Source: Mermis nigrescens
Taxonomy: Eukaryota > Nematoda > Enoplea > Mermithida > Mermithidae
Direction of reading: 5' to 3'
Assembly: GCA_036768485.1 (NCBI GenBank)
Contig: JAVLUZ010000271.1
Coordinates: 2,896,309 to 2,960,308 of the forward strand
DNA length: 64,000 nucleotides
Shown in pieces: positions 10,274 through 22,795 of the stretch. The first letter of the stretch is position 1, and every line of letters starts with the position of its first letter. A program made the translations under genes and the position numbers. The notes below the pieces were generated by a model. It had not been told where the DNA came from. It was given only the letters and a program-made list of their open reading frames with translations, and made no database searches.

Positions 10274-10852
10274 TATATGCCAACCATGTATTAACTGTTT
10301 GCAAATAATTAAATAGCGTTATGTAAAGAATCGAGAAAACAACTGGTAAAGCTGGTGTTCGAGATTCCAAAAACTGTGAAAACTCAAAATCTGAAGCTTG
10401 AGAAAATTGTGGACGGACTGATTGAACCCCATTTGACGTACTAGCTTGGTCAACACGTGAAGAAAAGTTTCGCTCATCTTTTGTTGATGAATTCCTTACA
10501 CATTTCAGCTTTGTTTTTTGGGATTGAAGCTGGTCTGCAGTATGTAGTACAAATTGGAGTGGAGTCTTGGGAGTAGTTGATACTCTCTGAATCTACGCAT
10601 CTCCCTTAATTTTCCCCTTTCTGCTGCAAATCTGTTGAAAGCTTGCTTTCCGAATCCAAAATATTTTTGCTAAAATAGTCCAGATTCGAATCAAATTTTA
10701 TAACAGGCTCAAGTGCTATCCTAGGAGAAGTTTTTAGTAAAAATTTTACTTTCTTTCTGCATTTGTTTTGCCTGAGGATTATGTCTAATGGAATTGCTGA
10801 TCAGGCGGGACCCTTGCTTCTAGTTTGGTATTGGATCTCAGTAGAATCTCCA

Positions 10853-11475
10853 CTTGTGACCTGCTCAGTTTTAGATAAATTTTACGTTTTCAGCTTTGTT
10901 CCGGTCACTAAAGAAAGACTGAAAGTTTGCAGCAAACTGAGTGCAAAACATCTAATGCCAAGCTAAGAAGGCAATGCCTGTCTGGTCCAATTTCCTCTTT
11001 AATGCAATCAATTCTAAACGCTCCTATAATTTGAAAATATTGCAAAAACAAATAATTGATTATCAGGTTGGTTATGACCCACCAGAATTCAGATGCTTTT
11101 GCACTGTGACGAAATATCTGTAGAAGTAAAACTTAGCTGTAACAGCTGGAAGCCAAGTTGGCGTCAAACAAGTGAATAAAACGAATTGGAATAGTTTCAT
11201 TACTAAATGTCTTCACACTGTACACGGAATTGGAAGCATGAAAACAACGCCAAAAAAACTGGTCTAGAAGAAAACAAAGAGAAAACGAACTCTTTTTTTA
11301 TTTGGCGCATCATATGTGCATGTATTGTCATGGTTTAGATTGAGAAATTTGAATGAGATTATTGTTGAATTAAGAGACCCAGATTTTGCAACAAGGTCAA
11401 CTATTCAAAACAAAACTATTCTGTAAAAGTAGGTTAATCCAGTAACCAGCATAAATTGCAACCTAAGGCTGGTTA
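10853..11475 (+). repeat. Dispersed repeat R1, copy 2
   Basis: Direct-orientation partner of 1240-1845, sharing the AAGCTAAGAAGGCAATGCCT block and the GACCCACCAGAATTC block. Noncoding. Confidence 0.65.
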
Positions 11476-13213
11476 CATATTGCATGGGAGTAGCATTCGT
11501 TGTGCAGATCATCTGTTGTGCATTGCAACATACTAAAAAGCTTTCAGTGAGGCTACAAAAATGTTTCAATAAGTTTTATTTGTACAAAAAATATACTCAC
11601 AGCACTCCTGCTTCATCTGCTTATACTTCTTAGGCTCAGGCACCGGTGCAGTTGTTTAAAAGCTCAGAACCAGCTAAACATTAAAATCGAGGAACATGCT
11701 AATATTGATGACCTAGTTTTAAAAAGATTGACAATGTTGCATACTGTATAAATTCAGTGTAAAGCATATTACAGAGCAAATGAGATTTGCCTACTTAATT
11801 AATCATTAATTGAAATAATTCTTGTGACCCCTTTTCTTCTTCTTTGCTGTTTATTTAGTAGAGCTTTTGCAGCAAGCTGGTCCAACAATTCTCTGCAAAA
11901 TTAAAACAATCATGTCATTGCATTCTGCATACTTTACACAAGTTAATGAAGTCAGATTGAGATATAGAAACTTGTTAACATGGAAAATAAAAGGAAAAAC
12001 CCATACCATCCTTTTGGTTCTTGCCAGACTTAGGTCTATGTCAATGCTGCTTTTCTTGCTGGTAGATATTGTTTCGGCCTTTGACAGAATTTGTGTATAT
12101 AATACAGGCTCACTTTGAAGTTTTTTGATTATGTGTAAGGGATACCTTTTTGCATTTCTTATTTCTCGTTTTTGGGATTAATCTGCAAGGACTGCCCCTA
12201 TAAACAAGCCCAATATTACTCCATAAGCTGAAAATGAAGCATCCACACATGTACAGCATGGTGATCCTATGGAAAGGTTGTGCCCTGAAAAATTGTTGAA
12301 AGTGCCCCTTAGGGTTAGGACACAATGGGTACACACAAAAAACTTATTGTTTCTATAATATAAAATAGAAAAAATTTCTGATAAAATTTAAAAAATTAAG
12401 AAAATTGAAAAAAAATATTTAAAGAATGTGAACATGACATATAGTGCCTGAGTTTAATGTGAGCAAAAGACAGGTAAAAAGGCACAACTTTGTACAATTT
12501 TTACACAAAATTGAGAATATAGGAGTGGGGTTGCAACCTTTCTGTGGGTGGTCAGTTGCCAGGTAGGAGTTAAAAACCATGCAACCTTTCACACACCCAG
12601 GAATACACATTTCGAAAACTGATATTGAATGAAATTTAAATACTTCACATTCCATCTGTGTGATTGATACCTCCTTCTATGGTCTTGAAAAACAAAATTA
12701 TATAAAGGCTTGCAAAACATTTCAACATTTGGAAAATAATAATAAATGCTAAAAAAACAATAATTCCTCCAATTCCTTCCTTCCTTTGCAGCCACTGCAG
12801 TCTTTGTCAATTTGCAAAGACTGTAACTTTGAAGAGGCCCAATACTGCCCTACAATGCAGAAAAGTAGGTTTTCTAACACAAATCACATTACAAATTCAA
12901 AATACATTATGTTCCAAGTTTGAAATTAATCTATCCCAACCTGCACAGAAAGATAAAATTATATCGAGCCTATTAGGAATTTCAAATATTGCAATATAAT
13001 GTCTAGTTATATGATATTGCACAGACCTTGCAGGAAATAAATGTTTCCAAAATATTAGTATATGCAAAAAAATTGAGATAAATTCTTCAACTTCCTCCCT
13101 TCCCTGACTGCCAGTACGTTTGTCATTTTGCTGGCCATTAGGTGTTAAGTTGACCTTGAAATAATATTTTTAGAACCCAGGTGATATTTTAAATAAAAAT
13201 TTTAAATAAACAC
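11476..13213. other. AT-rich stretch without recognised feature
   Basis: Frames up to about 83 codons exist on both strands but have no recognisable motif and overlap each other. No RNA gene or repeat end identified. Confidence 0.45.
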
Positions 13214-13395
13214 CATATGTGGGCAGCAAGAAAATTGTAAGGGGAGGGTGCAAAATTTTTCGATGGTAAAAATGGCTTTAAAAATGGTGGTATTGCAGAA
13301 AACATTATTTTTTGACGTTTCTCATCAAGCACTATCCATTAGCATCAAACAATTACAAAAAAAAACGAAAAAAATGTTCAAAAATTGATTTCATA
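13214..13395 (+). mobile_element. hAT-like MITE, family M1 (copy C, 3'-truncated)
   Basis: Starts CATATGTGGGCAGC and carries the GACGTTTCTCATCAAGCACT block and the poly-A interior of the family, but no CCCACGCCTATG right end is visible. Confidence 0.5.
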
Positions 13396-14913
13396 ACTCG
13401 AATATGATAATAAAAAACATTTTTATTTACATAGGAATATTCTCAAGTAAAAAGTTCTTACAATAAAGACAATTTTGTGCATATTTATAACAATTATGTG
13501 GACTGACCCTCTTATTCTAATGAAGCTAAATCACTTTTATGAACGTCGTTAGATGCGCCTTAAAAAGATCTATCGATTGGTGCTAAAAACTTGGGGCTAG
13601 CATCGACCAACAGTAAGCTACAGTAATACAATGTGGTAAATTTTTGTCATTAGATATCTCAACAACGCGTCTGGGAAATTTCTTTTAAATTCAATTTTTC
13701 AAAAGAGCATTGTCTAAGGAGTCTAGCGCAACAAGTCTCATATTCTAGAAGTTCGTAGTTCATGAGAAATGAGGCTTTGAAGTATAGCCAAAAATGGCAA
13801 ATTTTAGACTTTTGCCAAAATGTTGCTATGCAAGGTTTTATATTTTCTTTCTGTTGGCGGGTGCTCTTAATATCATAACAAAAAAAAGTTTGTCAAGATT
13901 GGACTAATATCCGTGGAGTTATGAATTTTCAAAGTTTTGCTCAATTGGAAAAAAAGTGCTCCCGGAAGGGTTAGAACATAGTTTTTGTGTTTTTCTTGGG
14001 AATTATTGATGCAAGATTAATATTTTTTCTGGAAAGGGCCTATCTAGGCCAGGGATAAGTCATAAAAACCAATTTTGATAGAGGGTTATGTGTAGTCACA
14101 GATATGACATTTCAGTGTATATTATGCATGATAAGGATACATGGTGCAGAGGCGATATAATTATGCTCTTTTACCCCTGATTAATTACTGTAGCTTACTA
14201 AGCTTTATTTATTTCAGATAATGAAACAAGCATTTGGAAGCAGAGAAGTCACAATTCCGAAGTTACAGTAACCTGATTACTATTAGGTTGATGTTTGCAC
14301 ATTTTGTGTTATTGTGTACTATGATTGAACAATGATTCTAGAATAAAGGACATGATTGTTATTAGTTATCTAAAGGTAAAGAAGAACCACATTAAAGCGC
14401 AAAGTGATATATTTCAGGACATCAATTGCCGTGTTGATGAAACTATTCGATGTTATCTCAGCTGCAAGTTACGTATTTACTAAGATATAAATTTGATTGA
14501 AAAGCTTATTTCTGTAAATTTAATTTTTCGCAAGCCTCTGCTTGATCGTTGTCTGCTATTGTGATTTGGTCATACTTTGGCGCATGCATGCACAAGGAGA
14601 GTGAGACTGGGAGGGGTGAAAATGAATTGATTATATTATGAAGGTTTTCGTATCAGGTGAGCCAAGTAGAAATTTCTTGAATATTCATTAATTTAAGCTA
14701 TGCTAGCCTGGAACAGAAAAACTGTTTGACCTTTCAGTAAAATTTCATATCCCTCTGATCTCCTATGCTTGCTTTTGGGGTTCTTAATTTTTTTAAATGT
14801 TTGTAAGGAGCCTTCCTGCTGAATTTGTAGAGTTGACACTACATTTTTGCCAAAATCTTTGATTTATGATCCAGAGTTGACAATTTCATGTTTTTAATGC
14901 TTTTTCGAAAATC
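13396..14913. other. No recognised gene
   Basis: Long AT-rich interval with frames below 60 codons. I see no repeat relationship to the rest of the window. Confidence 0.4.
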
Positions 14914-15369
14914 TATGGAAGCAGCAATATGATGCTGTCCCTAAATGGGTAACATGCAGCTCTAGGTACTCCAAAAGGAACATCATGTCCTATGAATGAA
15001 TTCGTAGTCCATGCTGTATTGCATTTTATAGTGTTTCTTTAATTTCTATGAATCACAAGCCTCCTCAATTTTTTCGAATTGCTGGCTTTAAGGAAGGCTT
15101 TGAACGAGGTGTGCAATATTAAACAGAGTTAACCACGTTTGGTGGGGGTCAAATAGAAATAGAATTCATAAAAAGTAGGGCGCAGCCCTGCTTTTTATGA
15201 ATCTTATCATCAATTAAAAAATTTTGGATTATATACCACTAATGGCAAATAATGAATTAAGGCGATCTTCTGAAAGTCTTCAAAATTGATTTTTTTGTCT
15301 TTAAGGAATTATTTATAGTTAGCAAAGCGCTTGGCGTTAATTATTAGAGGGGAAGCCGTTGAAAGCTAG

Positions 15370-15711
15370 ATGTCAAACTTCAAATTTACGATTTTTGATT
15401 TTTTTTCATTAGGGGTAAATAATGAATTTAGGCGAACACCTGAAAGTTTCCACGAGCAATTTTTACGTGAAATGAGAGGATCATATATAGTTACCGTTTC
15501 TATTGGTTTGATTCCCCCTGGCCAAAATCCTGGCTACGCCTTTTTGGAATCAGAAATGATACTTCGTCTCGAAATTATTATTTCATTGCCAAAAAGTGTG
15601 TCATTTTCGCTGATTACACAGAGCTTATATTCTGCGGAAATTCTTAAAAAAGAGGATATGGATGCAAAAATTACTTTAGGTTGTATAATTATTGAACATG
15701 GACTGTATTAA
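15370..15711 (+). other. 113-codon open frame within the Helitron leader, probably not a gene
   Basis: The frame lies in the noncoding 5' part of the Helitron and includes a fragment (CCTGGCCAAAATCCTGGC) that resembles a hAT-like terminus in reverse orientation. It has no recognisable domain and I see no counterpart in the inverted copy, so I regard it as a chance frame. Confidence 0.25.
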
Positions 15712-16989
15712 CTGTGCGCATTAACCTAGATAAATCATTCTCAAATTACATTTGGTAAGCTGTGACGCGCATTTAAAATACTCCAGATTCAATCATTATA
15801 CATCCTAAGGTAATTTTTGCAAAACAAAAAGTTTTGAATTTTCAGATTATTCGAGGTAACTAAGTTTAATTTGCTTACCAAAACTTATTTCCGAGAGGGT
15901 AGAGTGGGTGGTGGTGATCAACATGATCTTATATGTCATGAGAGGGGAGCGTGCATTTTCTGTTCATAATGACTAAACAGCCGGCTTACTATAGCTGCAT
16001 CATAGCATGATTAAAGGATATTTGTCGGCATTCATTTATTGTGTTATTAAAATTTTTTTTATTACTAAATCGTATTGACAATTGTATATACTGCTGTCTC
16101 TCCTCATTCTTATATATACACAAATCTTTCAGCTTACGGTGAGATATAACAATATACATTAGTTCAACTTAAATTTTTAATCGAGAATTCTTATTTTTCA
16201 TACCTATCACGTTCAAATTGTTCGAGAATCATTGAGGCAGAGAGACTGCAATGGACAAGTATTCAGGTATATAATTGTACATATAATGTCTCAAAATTTC
16301 GGAAGGTGGGGATCTTGGAGGGGAGGTTTAGGGGTCTTCACCATCAGGAAATTTTTGCCCCTCGCAAATATTTTTTCACTGCCCCAGAATTGGCGATGTT
16401 TTTGAAAAGCCGAAAAATTTTCTGATAATTTGAAGAAAAGATGCAAAGCGACAAGTTTTCAGCGCTTTCACAGCATTATACTCATGTTTGGGCTTTATTA
16501 TGTTCATTTATCTCCTTGTGCTAAAATTCGGAATTTTTTGTTTTTATGCTCTAAAAAGATAGAACATCATTAGTAGAAAATGCTGACAAAACAATGTTTT
16601 TGATGCGTACCTACCATTTTCAGACCCAAAAAGGCACTTTATAATTTCATCTCCAAGAATACCCATGCTGTGTATGTATGGTTGTCTTGGCCATGCTTAG
16701 GGGTAAGGGGTTAAATGACTCTAATATTTGGCCAAAAACGCCCTAAATTGGCCTAAAAATAAAAAGTTGTTCATAAATATGAAGAGAGGGAAAAGTGTCT
16801 GGGTCTGGGGAATAAATTGGATGACAAATTATGGGAGAGGCATCATCCTATTTTTAGTTATATGTAATTTTCATATTAATTTAAGATACAATTCATCTTA
16901 CTGTAGTACAATATATCTATATGATAGTGTATTGAAGCATTTAAAATTCAATTATATAAATTAAAAAATTTGAATGTGCGATCTGATAT

Positions 16990-17590
16990 ATTTAGATCAT
17001 GAGGAACCAATTGTGGCTAAAAACCCCGAGGCTGGCCTGCCAAACAGCAGCTGCCTAATAGCAAACAGGACAAGGCTTCTGGACGAAAGGCGGCGGAAAT
17101 GACGAACCCACCTCTGTCGGATACCAATGAGGTACAGACAAGTGGGATTACCATCTGGCAAACCCCTGTCCGCAACTGTCCAGGGGCCAAAAGAAGGAGC
17201 AGAAACAGAAACTAAAATTAACTGGGTTAGGCAAACTTGAGATGCCGAAAGAGTGTAGACCAGGTAAGTCCAAGTAAGCTAGATCATTTTGATGCTAATG
17301 AGGATTCACATAATCAGCAGCCGTTAAGATTAATTTCCAAGAATGAGGCGCACTTTGACAAATTTGGCAAATTTGGCAAAGCGGAAAAGTGATAAACAGG
17401 TAAGTCCAAGTAAGTTGGATAAAGTATTGAATATAAATGCTGTTGATGCTGCTGTTTCTGTGGGTGACCCTCCGAGAGGTCTTACTCACAGCCAGGAACT
17501 GATGCCGCCACCACGTAGGCCATATCCTGCGGACTTTGAGTTTCCACCAGCCAGGACTTACACAATCAGGAAGCTATTGCTCAGGTAATT
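16990..17590 (+). pseudogene. Helitron N-terminal Lys-rich frame, degenerate
   Basis: The region aligns with the open frame 45635-44940 of the inverted copy. Recognisable shared pieces are EEPIVAKN near 17005, NLANLAKRKS near 17362 and GLTHSQELMPPP near 17478. Unlike the inverted copy, this one is broken by several shifts and stops. The paralogue is basic, with repeated Lys/Arg-rich blocks, so a nuclear or DNA-binding N-terminal domain of the Helitron protein is a reasonable inference; no catalytic motif is visible. Confidence 0.55.
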
Positions 17591-17731
17591 ATCAACCAGT
17601 GCAACTTGCAGTTTGATAGTGTGCGCGACTTTGCTCGCCCAAATGCATACTTGTGCAACTTCACATTAAGTGTATCTGGTTCATGTATGTAACAATTGAT
17701 GAGACAATACCTGTGATAGCTATTGATGCAG

Positions 17732-19200
17732 GTTTTAGTAGCGGCTGAATGTAATCAGCTAAATTTACAACAATTTAAGGCTAAAAATTTCATTATTAAC
17801 CCATTACATATAAACATATCACATGTACGCTATGTCTTTATACCAATTCTTGATTCTCAACCCCCGGTCTTATACTATGCAAGAGTTGCAGAGTGAGATT
17901 GGTGTGGGTCATTGGGTGCTTGGAGTGTATGATGTGGGTAAGCGCATCGTCACTTACTTGGACCCATATGGACATGAGGTATCGGACCAAGCACGGCAAC
18001 AGCTGCAGCATGCTGTAGCAACGCTGCCAGAGGAACTTTGTCAGGATAATGTTCCGATTCGTAGAAAACATACCGTGTTCTACAACCAGCAGAGTGCATT
18101 TGACAAGGTAAGTTGCGGGTTATACCTGTGCTTGTACGCAGAAACAAGTGTTAAGCGCAAATTTGCAGACAATTTAAAGGTGCTTGGCCACTTTACTATA
18201 CAAAAATATAAACAGGATATGGTCTCTGTTTTACAAAACATGTTTAATACCACCCATAATTCAGCGTTTCAGGATCCAGGCTTAGTCTTGGTGGACCTAA
18301 CTCTACCACCACCAACTCAGCAACCTTGTATCATAAGTGATGCACCAATCCCTCCTACTCCAGTGGTTATCAAACCAATGTCTAAGATGATTAAGAAGGT
18401 AGATAAGTGCCAGGAAAAGCATCCAGGCAAAACCTGCGGGAGTCGGTTGGTCAACCACCACATGGACTACTTTACAAGCGGTGAGTTTACACATAAGTGC
18501 CTATACTGTGGAGCATTGTTGCTTAAGAGTGAATTTACCGGGCAAGCCTCAAAGTGCTGCTGCAAAGGTAAGGTTGATTTGAAGGATGAATTTAATGTTT
18601 TACTGCGGGTGCCACCTGAATTGTCCATGTTGTGTGACCCTAAGATGCCTTCAGGGCCCAAATTCCTGAAAAATACCTGGCAATACAATAGTGAATTTGC
18701 ATTTGGGTCAGTACTCACTGTTTCAGAACCTGCTCCTAGAGGCATTCCAGTGTGCCGTCTGAATGGGGAGACCAGTTATGAGTTGAGCAACCTGTATGCT
18801 CCCGAGAACCGGAGACCCCAATTTGCCCAACAATATGCGCTGGAACCAGAGGAGGGTTGCCAGCAATGCCTTCGAGATGCCAACAGGGACCTTGACAAGA
18901 ACATCATGCGGATACTGGATGACATGTTGCGTCGGGACAATGAACTGGCAAAGGTCTATTAGTGGGCCGCCACATTGCATGTGATGAAGCAGCAGGAGTG
19001 CCTTGCAAATGGGGAACAGGTGCCGCAGTTTCGGCTTATCCTTTTGACAAACCGCGAAGCTAAGGCGTATGGTGTCCAGGATGGAGAAGTTCACCTTCAC
19101 CTGACTGATCTGCCAACAGCGAACCAAGTCGCATTGGTATGGATGAGCCGTGACGGTGGACCACCCAAGGCTGAGGGACTAACGCTCACCGGTCAACAGG
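17732..19200 (+). pseudogene. Helitron exon: Ulp1-like (C48) protease plus Cys-rich region
   Basis: The exon follows a TTGATGCAG acceptor. A frameshift near 17860 separates RYVFIPI from the long frame starting at 17823. In that frame (numbered from its first Met) the C48 triad can be placed at H30 (GHWVLGVYD), D47 (TYLDPYG), Q90 and C98 (SCGLYLCLYAE). A cysteine-rich segment (CLYCG, then CCCKG) follows around residues 230-255, as is usual ahead of the Helitron Rep domain. An in-frame TAG at 18960-18962 interrupts the frame, which then continues (PQFRLILLTNREAKAYGVQD). The exon ends G|GTGAGT at 19200/19201, and phase-1 splicing to 20488 restores the expected LTGQQ-G-GTVTIPYYD reading. The protease may process the polyprotein or act on SUMO-like substrates (inference). 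Confidence 0.75.
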
Positions 19201-20487
19201 GTGAGTTAAAATTGGATGAAATTATGCTTAATATTGTAACAACTTAGTTGGCAGAAATAATTGGTTCAAATTACTTTAAATGTGTCTGTCTTCAATTTTT
19301 TTTCAAAAAATTTACACTTGATCTAATTTAAAATTTTGACAAAAAAAACTTGTACAACCTTATAAAATTCTCATGCATAGGTGTCTGCAACTTTCAGTGT
19401 TAGTCATATATGTAACACGTTTAATATGATCCCCAGCATTTGGCAATGCTTAGCATTTAAGATCATGGTAAGGTTGTATAGCCCCAAATATACTGACCAT
19501 ATCATCCTCTTATATAATATGCCTGAATGTTTACTCAGTCAATTAAATAAATAACACATTGATGAAGCCAAACTTTCCAAATTGTTTTGAATTACAAATT
19601 TGTTTTAAATGTACTTTTAAATTGACGTATTTGCATATATGTAATTTAGTGCTATTATATGATGCATTTTGTTCAATAATTCATTTTCCTAATTTATTGT
19701 TTTTTAATCATTCATTTTTCAGAGTCATTATTGTCTGAATAAAGATTTAACTGAGCATAATACCAGTTTAGGTTTTTTCCGCTAAAGTTTGGGGGTACAG
19801 GATTTTTTATAGGTCAAAAAATGACCTAAAAATTGTGGTATGGCAAAAAGACATCATTTTTAAACATTTCTCATTGAGCACTATCCATGGGCATCAAAAC
19901 GAAAAAAAATTTCAAAAATTGAATTCTGGCGGGTATTTCGGTTACTTAGGGGTTGCATACTCCAGAACCACCTACGCCCAGGTACGAGTACCAGTGTTTT
20001 TTCTACTTGGCAAAGATTTTTCATGATGTACCAAAAAACTTTTTGGGACCATCCTTGTACATGTACAAAGATTTTTTGCAAGACAAAAATTGCAAAAAGG
20101 TCTGAAAACTTAGGCGCTTCATGCCAAAATGAGTAATTCTGTGTTCTATTAATCTTTATAATGGTAGAAATTGCATTTCAAAAGGAAAAATGCCGAATTT
20201 TCTTGCGTTTTGCACCATTGTAAGACAATCCATAGTGATTTTTGCCCTTAGAGACACAGAAGCTAGCTAAAATACAGTAACAAAAGTCAAACAAGTCTCT
20301 TCTTACTGCACTAAAATTGCTACTGTACCATATTATAGTACTCAAAAATTTTTGTGTACAAAATGTACAAAGAGTTTTGGGAACTATCTTTGTACATGTA
20401 CAAATGGACCGTGTACAAAAAAACACAATGTAGTACTCTTTTTTGTGTTACCCATTTAATAAGGCAATATGGGTTCATCTTTTTAAG
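19201..20487 (+). other. Helitron intron containing a degenerate M1 MITE
   Basis: Donor GTGAGT, acceptor TTTTTAAG, phase 1 on both sides. Around 19782-19983 the intron contains M1-type sequence (AAAAATGACCT, CATTTCTCATTGAGCACTATCC, CCACCTACGCCCAGG), so an M1 MITE inserted here. The rest is AT-rich. Confidence 0.6.
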
Positions 20488-21612
20488 GTGGCACCGTTAC
20501 CATTCCGTATTATGATCCAAATGTCGACCCAGCCTGTTTTCCCCTGCTATTCCCGTATGGAACTCAGGGGTTTCGTTTTCATATACCACTAACAACTAAT
20601 CGAGCAGGTAAGTCCACTGCAGCTGGCATGGATGATGAAGAATCTTGCTATGATTCCTCATCCTCAACCGAGGAGCATCAGGGTAAGGAAGGTAAGAAAC
20701 GTACTGCTCGTAAATTTGTGTCTGCGCGTCAGTTTTATAGATATATCATGCAAATGAGAGGTCATTGCCAGGGGTACCATTGGCTATGGAACAAGCGAAC
20801 ACTAGCTGAACTGTTTACCATTACAACCAACAACAAGATTGAACGGCATGAGATGGAATATGGCAAAAGTTTGAAAGAGAATTTGCGCTCCGTTTTGCCA
20901 GAGGCGCTAATCAGAGGCCTGGAGAAGGGACTGAAGGAAGGTGAGACGCTAGGTAAGGTTTACTTTGCGCCTGTGACCTGGAAAGGGTCACGTCGTTACA
21001 TGCAGCAAGCATATGCTGATGCCAAGGCCATTTGCCGGCACTTTGGCAATCCAACGTGGTTCCTGACCTTCACTGGGAACCCTCAGTGGCCTGAGATTCA
21101 GGAGGCACTACAACCAGGGCAGCTTTACACGCATCGCCCTGATATTGTTTGTCGTGTGTTTAATCATAAACTTTCCGAGCTTTTAACAGATATTGTCGAC
21201 CGACAGGTTCTTGGAAAGACGTCTGCGGTCATCTATTCCGTAGAACACCAGAAGCGTGGAATGCCTCATATCCACATGCTGATCATTCTGGCTCCAGGTG
21301 TTGATAAGCGCTCAACAGCATTCGTTGATGAGTACGTGAGTGCCGAAATTCCAGACTTGCCTGATCCGGGTGATACGACTGATGCAGCTGAACAAACTCG
21401 GCGGCTCCACCACTTAGTCACCCAACTAAATTTGCATGATTGCAATGATAAGTCGCCCTGTGTGGTGGATGGTAAGTGTAATAAACGTTTTCCCAAGCCT
21501 TTTTCAGATATAACGGTGATTGATGGGGAATCATACCCCAAGTACACCCGGCGGCCTCCTCCTCCGGATGGCCAAGGAAAGACTGACAAGGATGGCAACA
21601 CATTTATGAAAG
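20488..21612 (+). CDS. Helitron exon: HUH Rep (Helitron_like_N) domain
   Basis: The reading frame enters from the previous exon and is open to a donor AAAG|GTCAAT at 21612/21613. It begins with DPACFPLLFPYGTQGFRF, the usual start of the Helitron Rep region. Counting from the Met at 20628, the motif WFLTFTGNPQWPEI is at 144-157 and the metal-binding HUH motif is H214-I-H216 (KRGMPHIHMLI). These are the conserved parts of the rolling-circle endonuclease that nicks DNA during Helitron transposition. The tyrosine-bearing helix that normally follows (KYxxKG-like) is not in this exon nor in the next. Codon use is even and no stop interrupts the exon, unlike the protease exon. Confidence 0.8.
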
Positions 21613-22795
21613 GTCAATTATGAAAAGGTGGTTTTTGTATAAGCTTTTTGGCATTTCTCCCTATAATTGTTCAAACACACTTGTAAAGGCTCAAAGTTTG
21701 TGGGACGGGTCCCCGGCCATTCTTAAAGGTAAAGGGTAAATGACCTCCAATGTTTGGCCAAAAACGCCTAAAAGCTGCCATAAATTGGACCACTTCCAGA
21801 AATTGGGGGAGGGTGGTCAAAAATTAATTTGCTTTAGGGGTGGGGCATACAGCCTTCCCTTACTGTTACTTGTATGCCAGCAACCGTGTTTCTTGAGAAA
21901 AAGGCGCCAGGATGATAATTTAAATGGCTCAATGTTTTGGGTTGAGGGAGTCTCCCGCTATTTTGAGAGAGGAAAACTGACCTTCAAATTTTGGCCAAAA
22001 ATTGGAAAGACATAAATAAAAATTGTAAAAAATTCACCAGTCTTAATCAAAATGTGGGGAGAGGTCGGCAAAAATTATTTTCGCATTGGTGAGTCTAGGG
22101 TAAACATTCAAGTGGGGATCCCTATACCGTGTTAAATGTATGACCAGGCCTGTATCCAGGGGGGCGGAGGGGGCCTGCCCCCCTCCCCGCGAAATGGGAA
22201 ATTTTTTTTGTTTTTCTAAAGGGTCCGCCAAAGGCAAAATTAAAAATTGGTGAAGTGCGTCTAGAACACCGCCAAAATAAGTTTTTAGCGTACTTTTGAG
22301 CAATTAAACTCAAAATTTTACGGCGCCTCGCGCTGGATTTATTGTTTGTGTATAGTTTTGTCTTCTAAACCGCTTAAAATCGTTCAAATTTGAGTTAGAC
22401 GTCAATTTTTTTCCAGCGCTGTGCGCCATATTCATTGTTCAGCTATAGTTTTTGCCTTCTAGCTCACTCAAAACAGCTCAAATTTGAGGTTTGACATGGG
22501 AAACATGAAATTTTTCCGGCGCTTCGCGCCGTATTTATTGTTTATATATGTCTTTTGTCTTCTAGCCGGCTCAAAACCGCTCAAATTTGAACTTGACATG
22601 CAGAATATGTCAATTTTTCGGCCGCTGGCGCTGAATTATTCATTATCTTCATTGTTTTTCTCTGTAACCTAATGGTTTTCGAGATATCTGGCCTCAAAAA
22701 TTTTCGCCCCCCCAAAATAAAATCTTGGATACGGGCCTGTGTATGACAATACTTCTGTTTTATTTTAAATTATATTCTATCTGGCCTATATTCAG
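21613..22795 (+). other. Helitron intron interrupted by a hAT-like MITE
   Basis: The donor GTCAAT and the acceptor TATATTCAG both have phase 1, so splicing yields FMK-E-NDEEAN in frame. The region where the Rep tyrosine segment would be expected holds only AT-rich noncoding sequence and the 595 bp element at 22145-22739. I searched all three plus frames by eye for a KYxxKG-like segment and did not find one. Confidence 0.55.
22145..22739. mobile_element. hAT-like MITE with four ~95 bp subrepeats
   Basis: Termini CAGGCCTGTATCCAG and complement CAGGCCCGTATCCAAG, with a perfect 8 bp duplication TGTATGAC (22137-22144 and 22740-22747). The interior holds four diverged tandem units of about 95 bp (from 22316, 22410, 22512, 22612), each with a GGCGC-type palindrome and a (C)TCAAAAC(C)GCTCAAATTTG block. 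No coding capacity. Confidence 0.85.

Larger units (their letters stand above)
14914..17632 (+). repeat. Helitron 5' segment shared with the inverted copy at 44991-47165
   Basis: Matches the reverse complement of 44991-47165 block by block: the CCTAAATGGGTAACATG block near 14940, the TATGAATGAATTCGTAG block near 14990, the GGCGCAGCCCTGCTTT area near 15180 and the coding start near 16990. This copy is longer because of insertions, among them a CTGGCTACGCC-type hAT terminus near 15520. Confidence 0.7.

Noticed and set aside
12110..12810. Minus-strand small ORFs
   Set aside because: Overlapping short frames of ordinary composition without motif, splice evidence or repeat support.
15370..15711. 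113-codon frame as a Helitron gene
   Set aside because: No counterpart in the inverted copy, and it includes a transposon terminus.
18467..19127. Minus-strand frames over the Helitron protease exon
   Set aside because: Antisense shadows; the plus strand carries recognisable protease and Cys-rich motifs.
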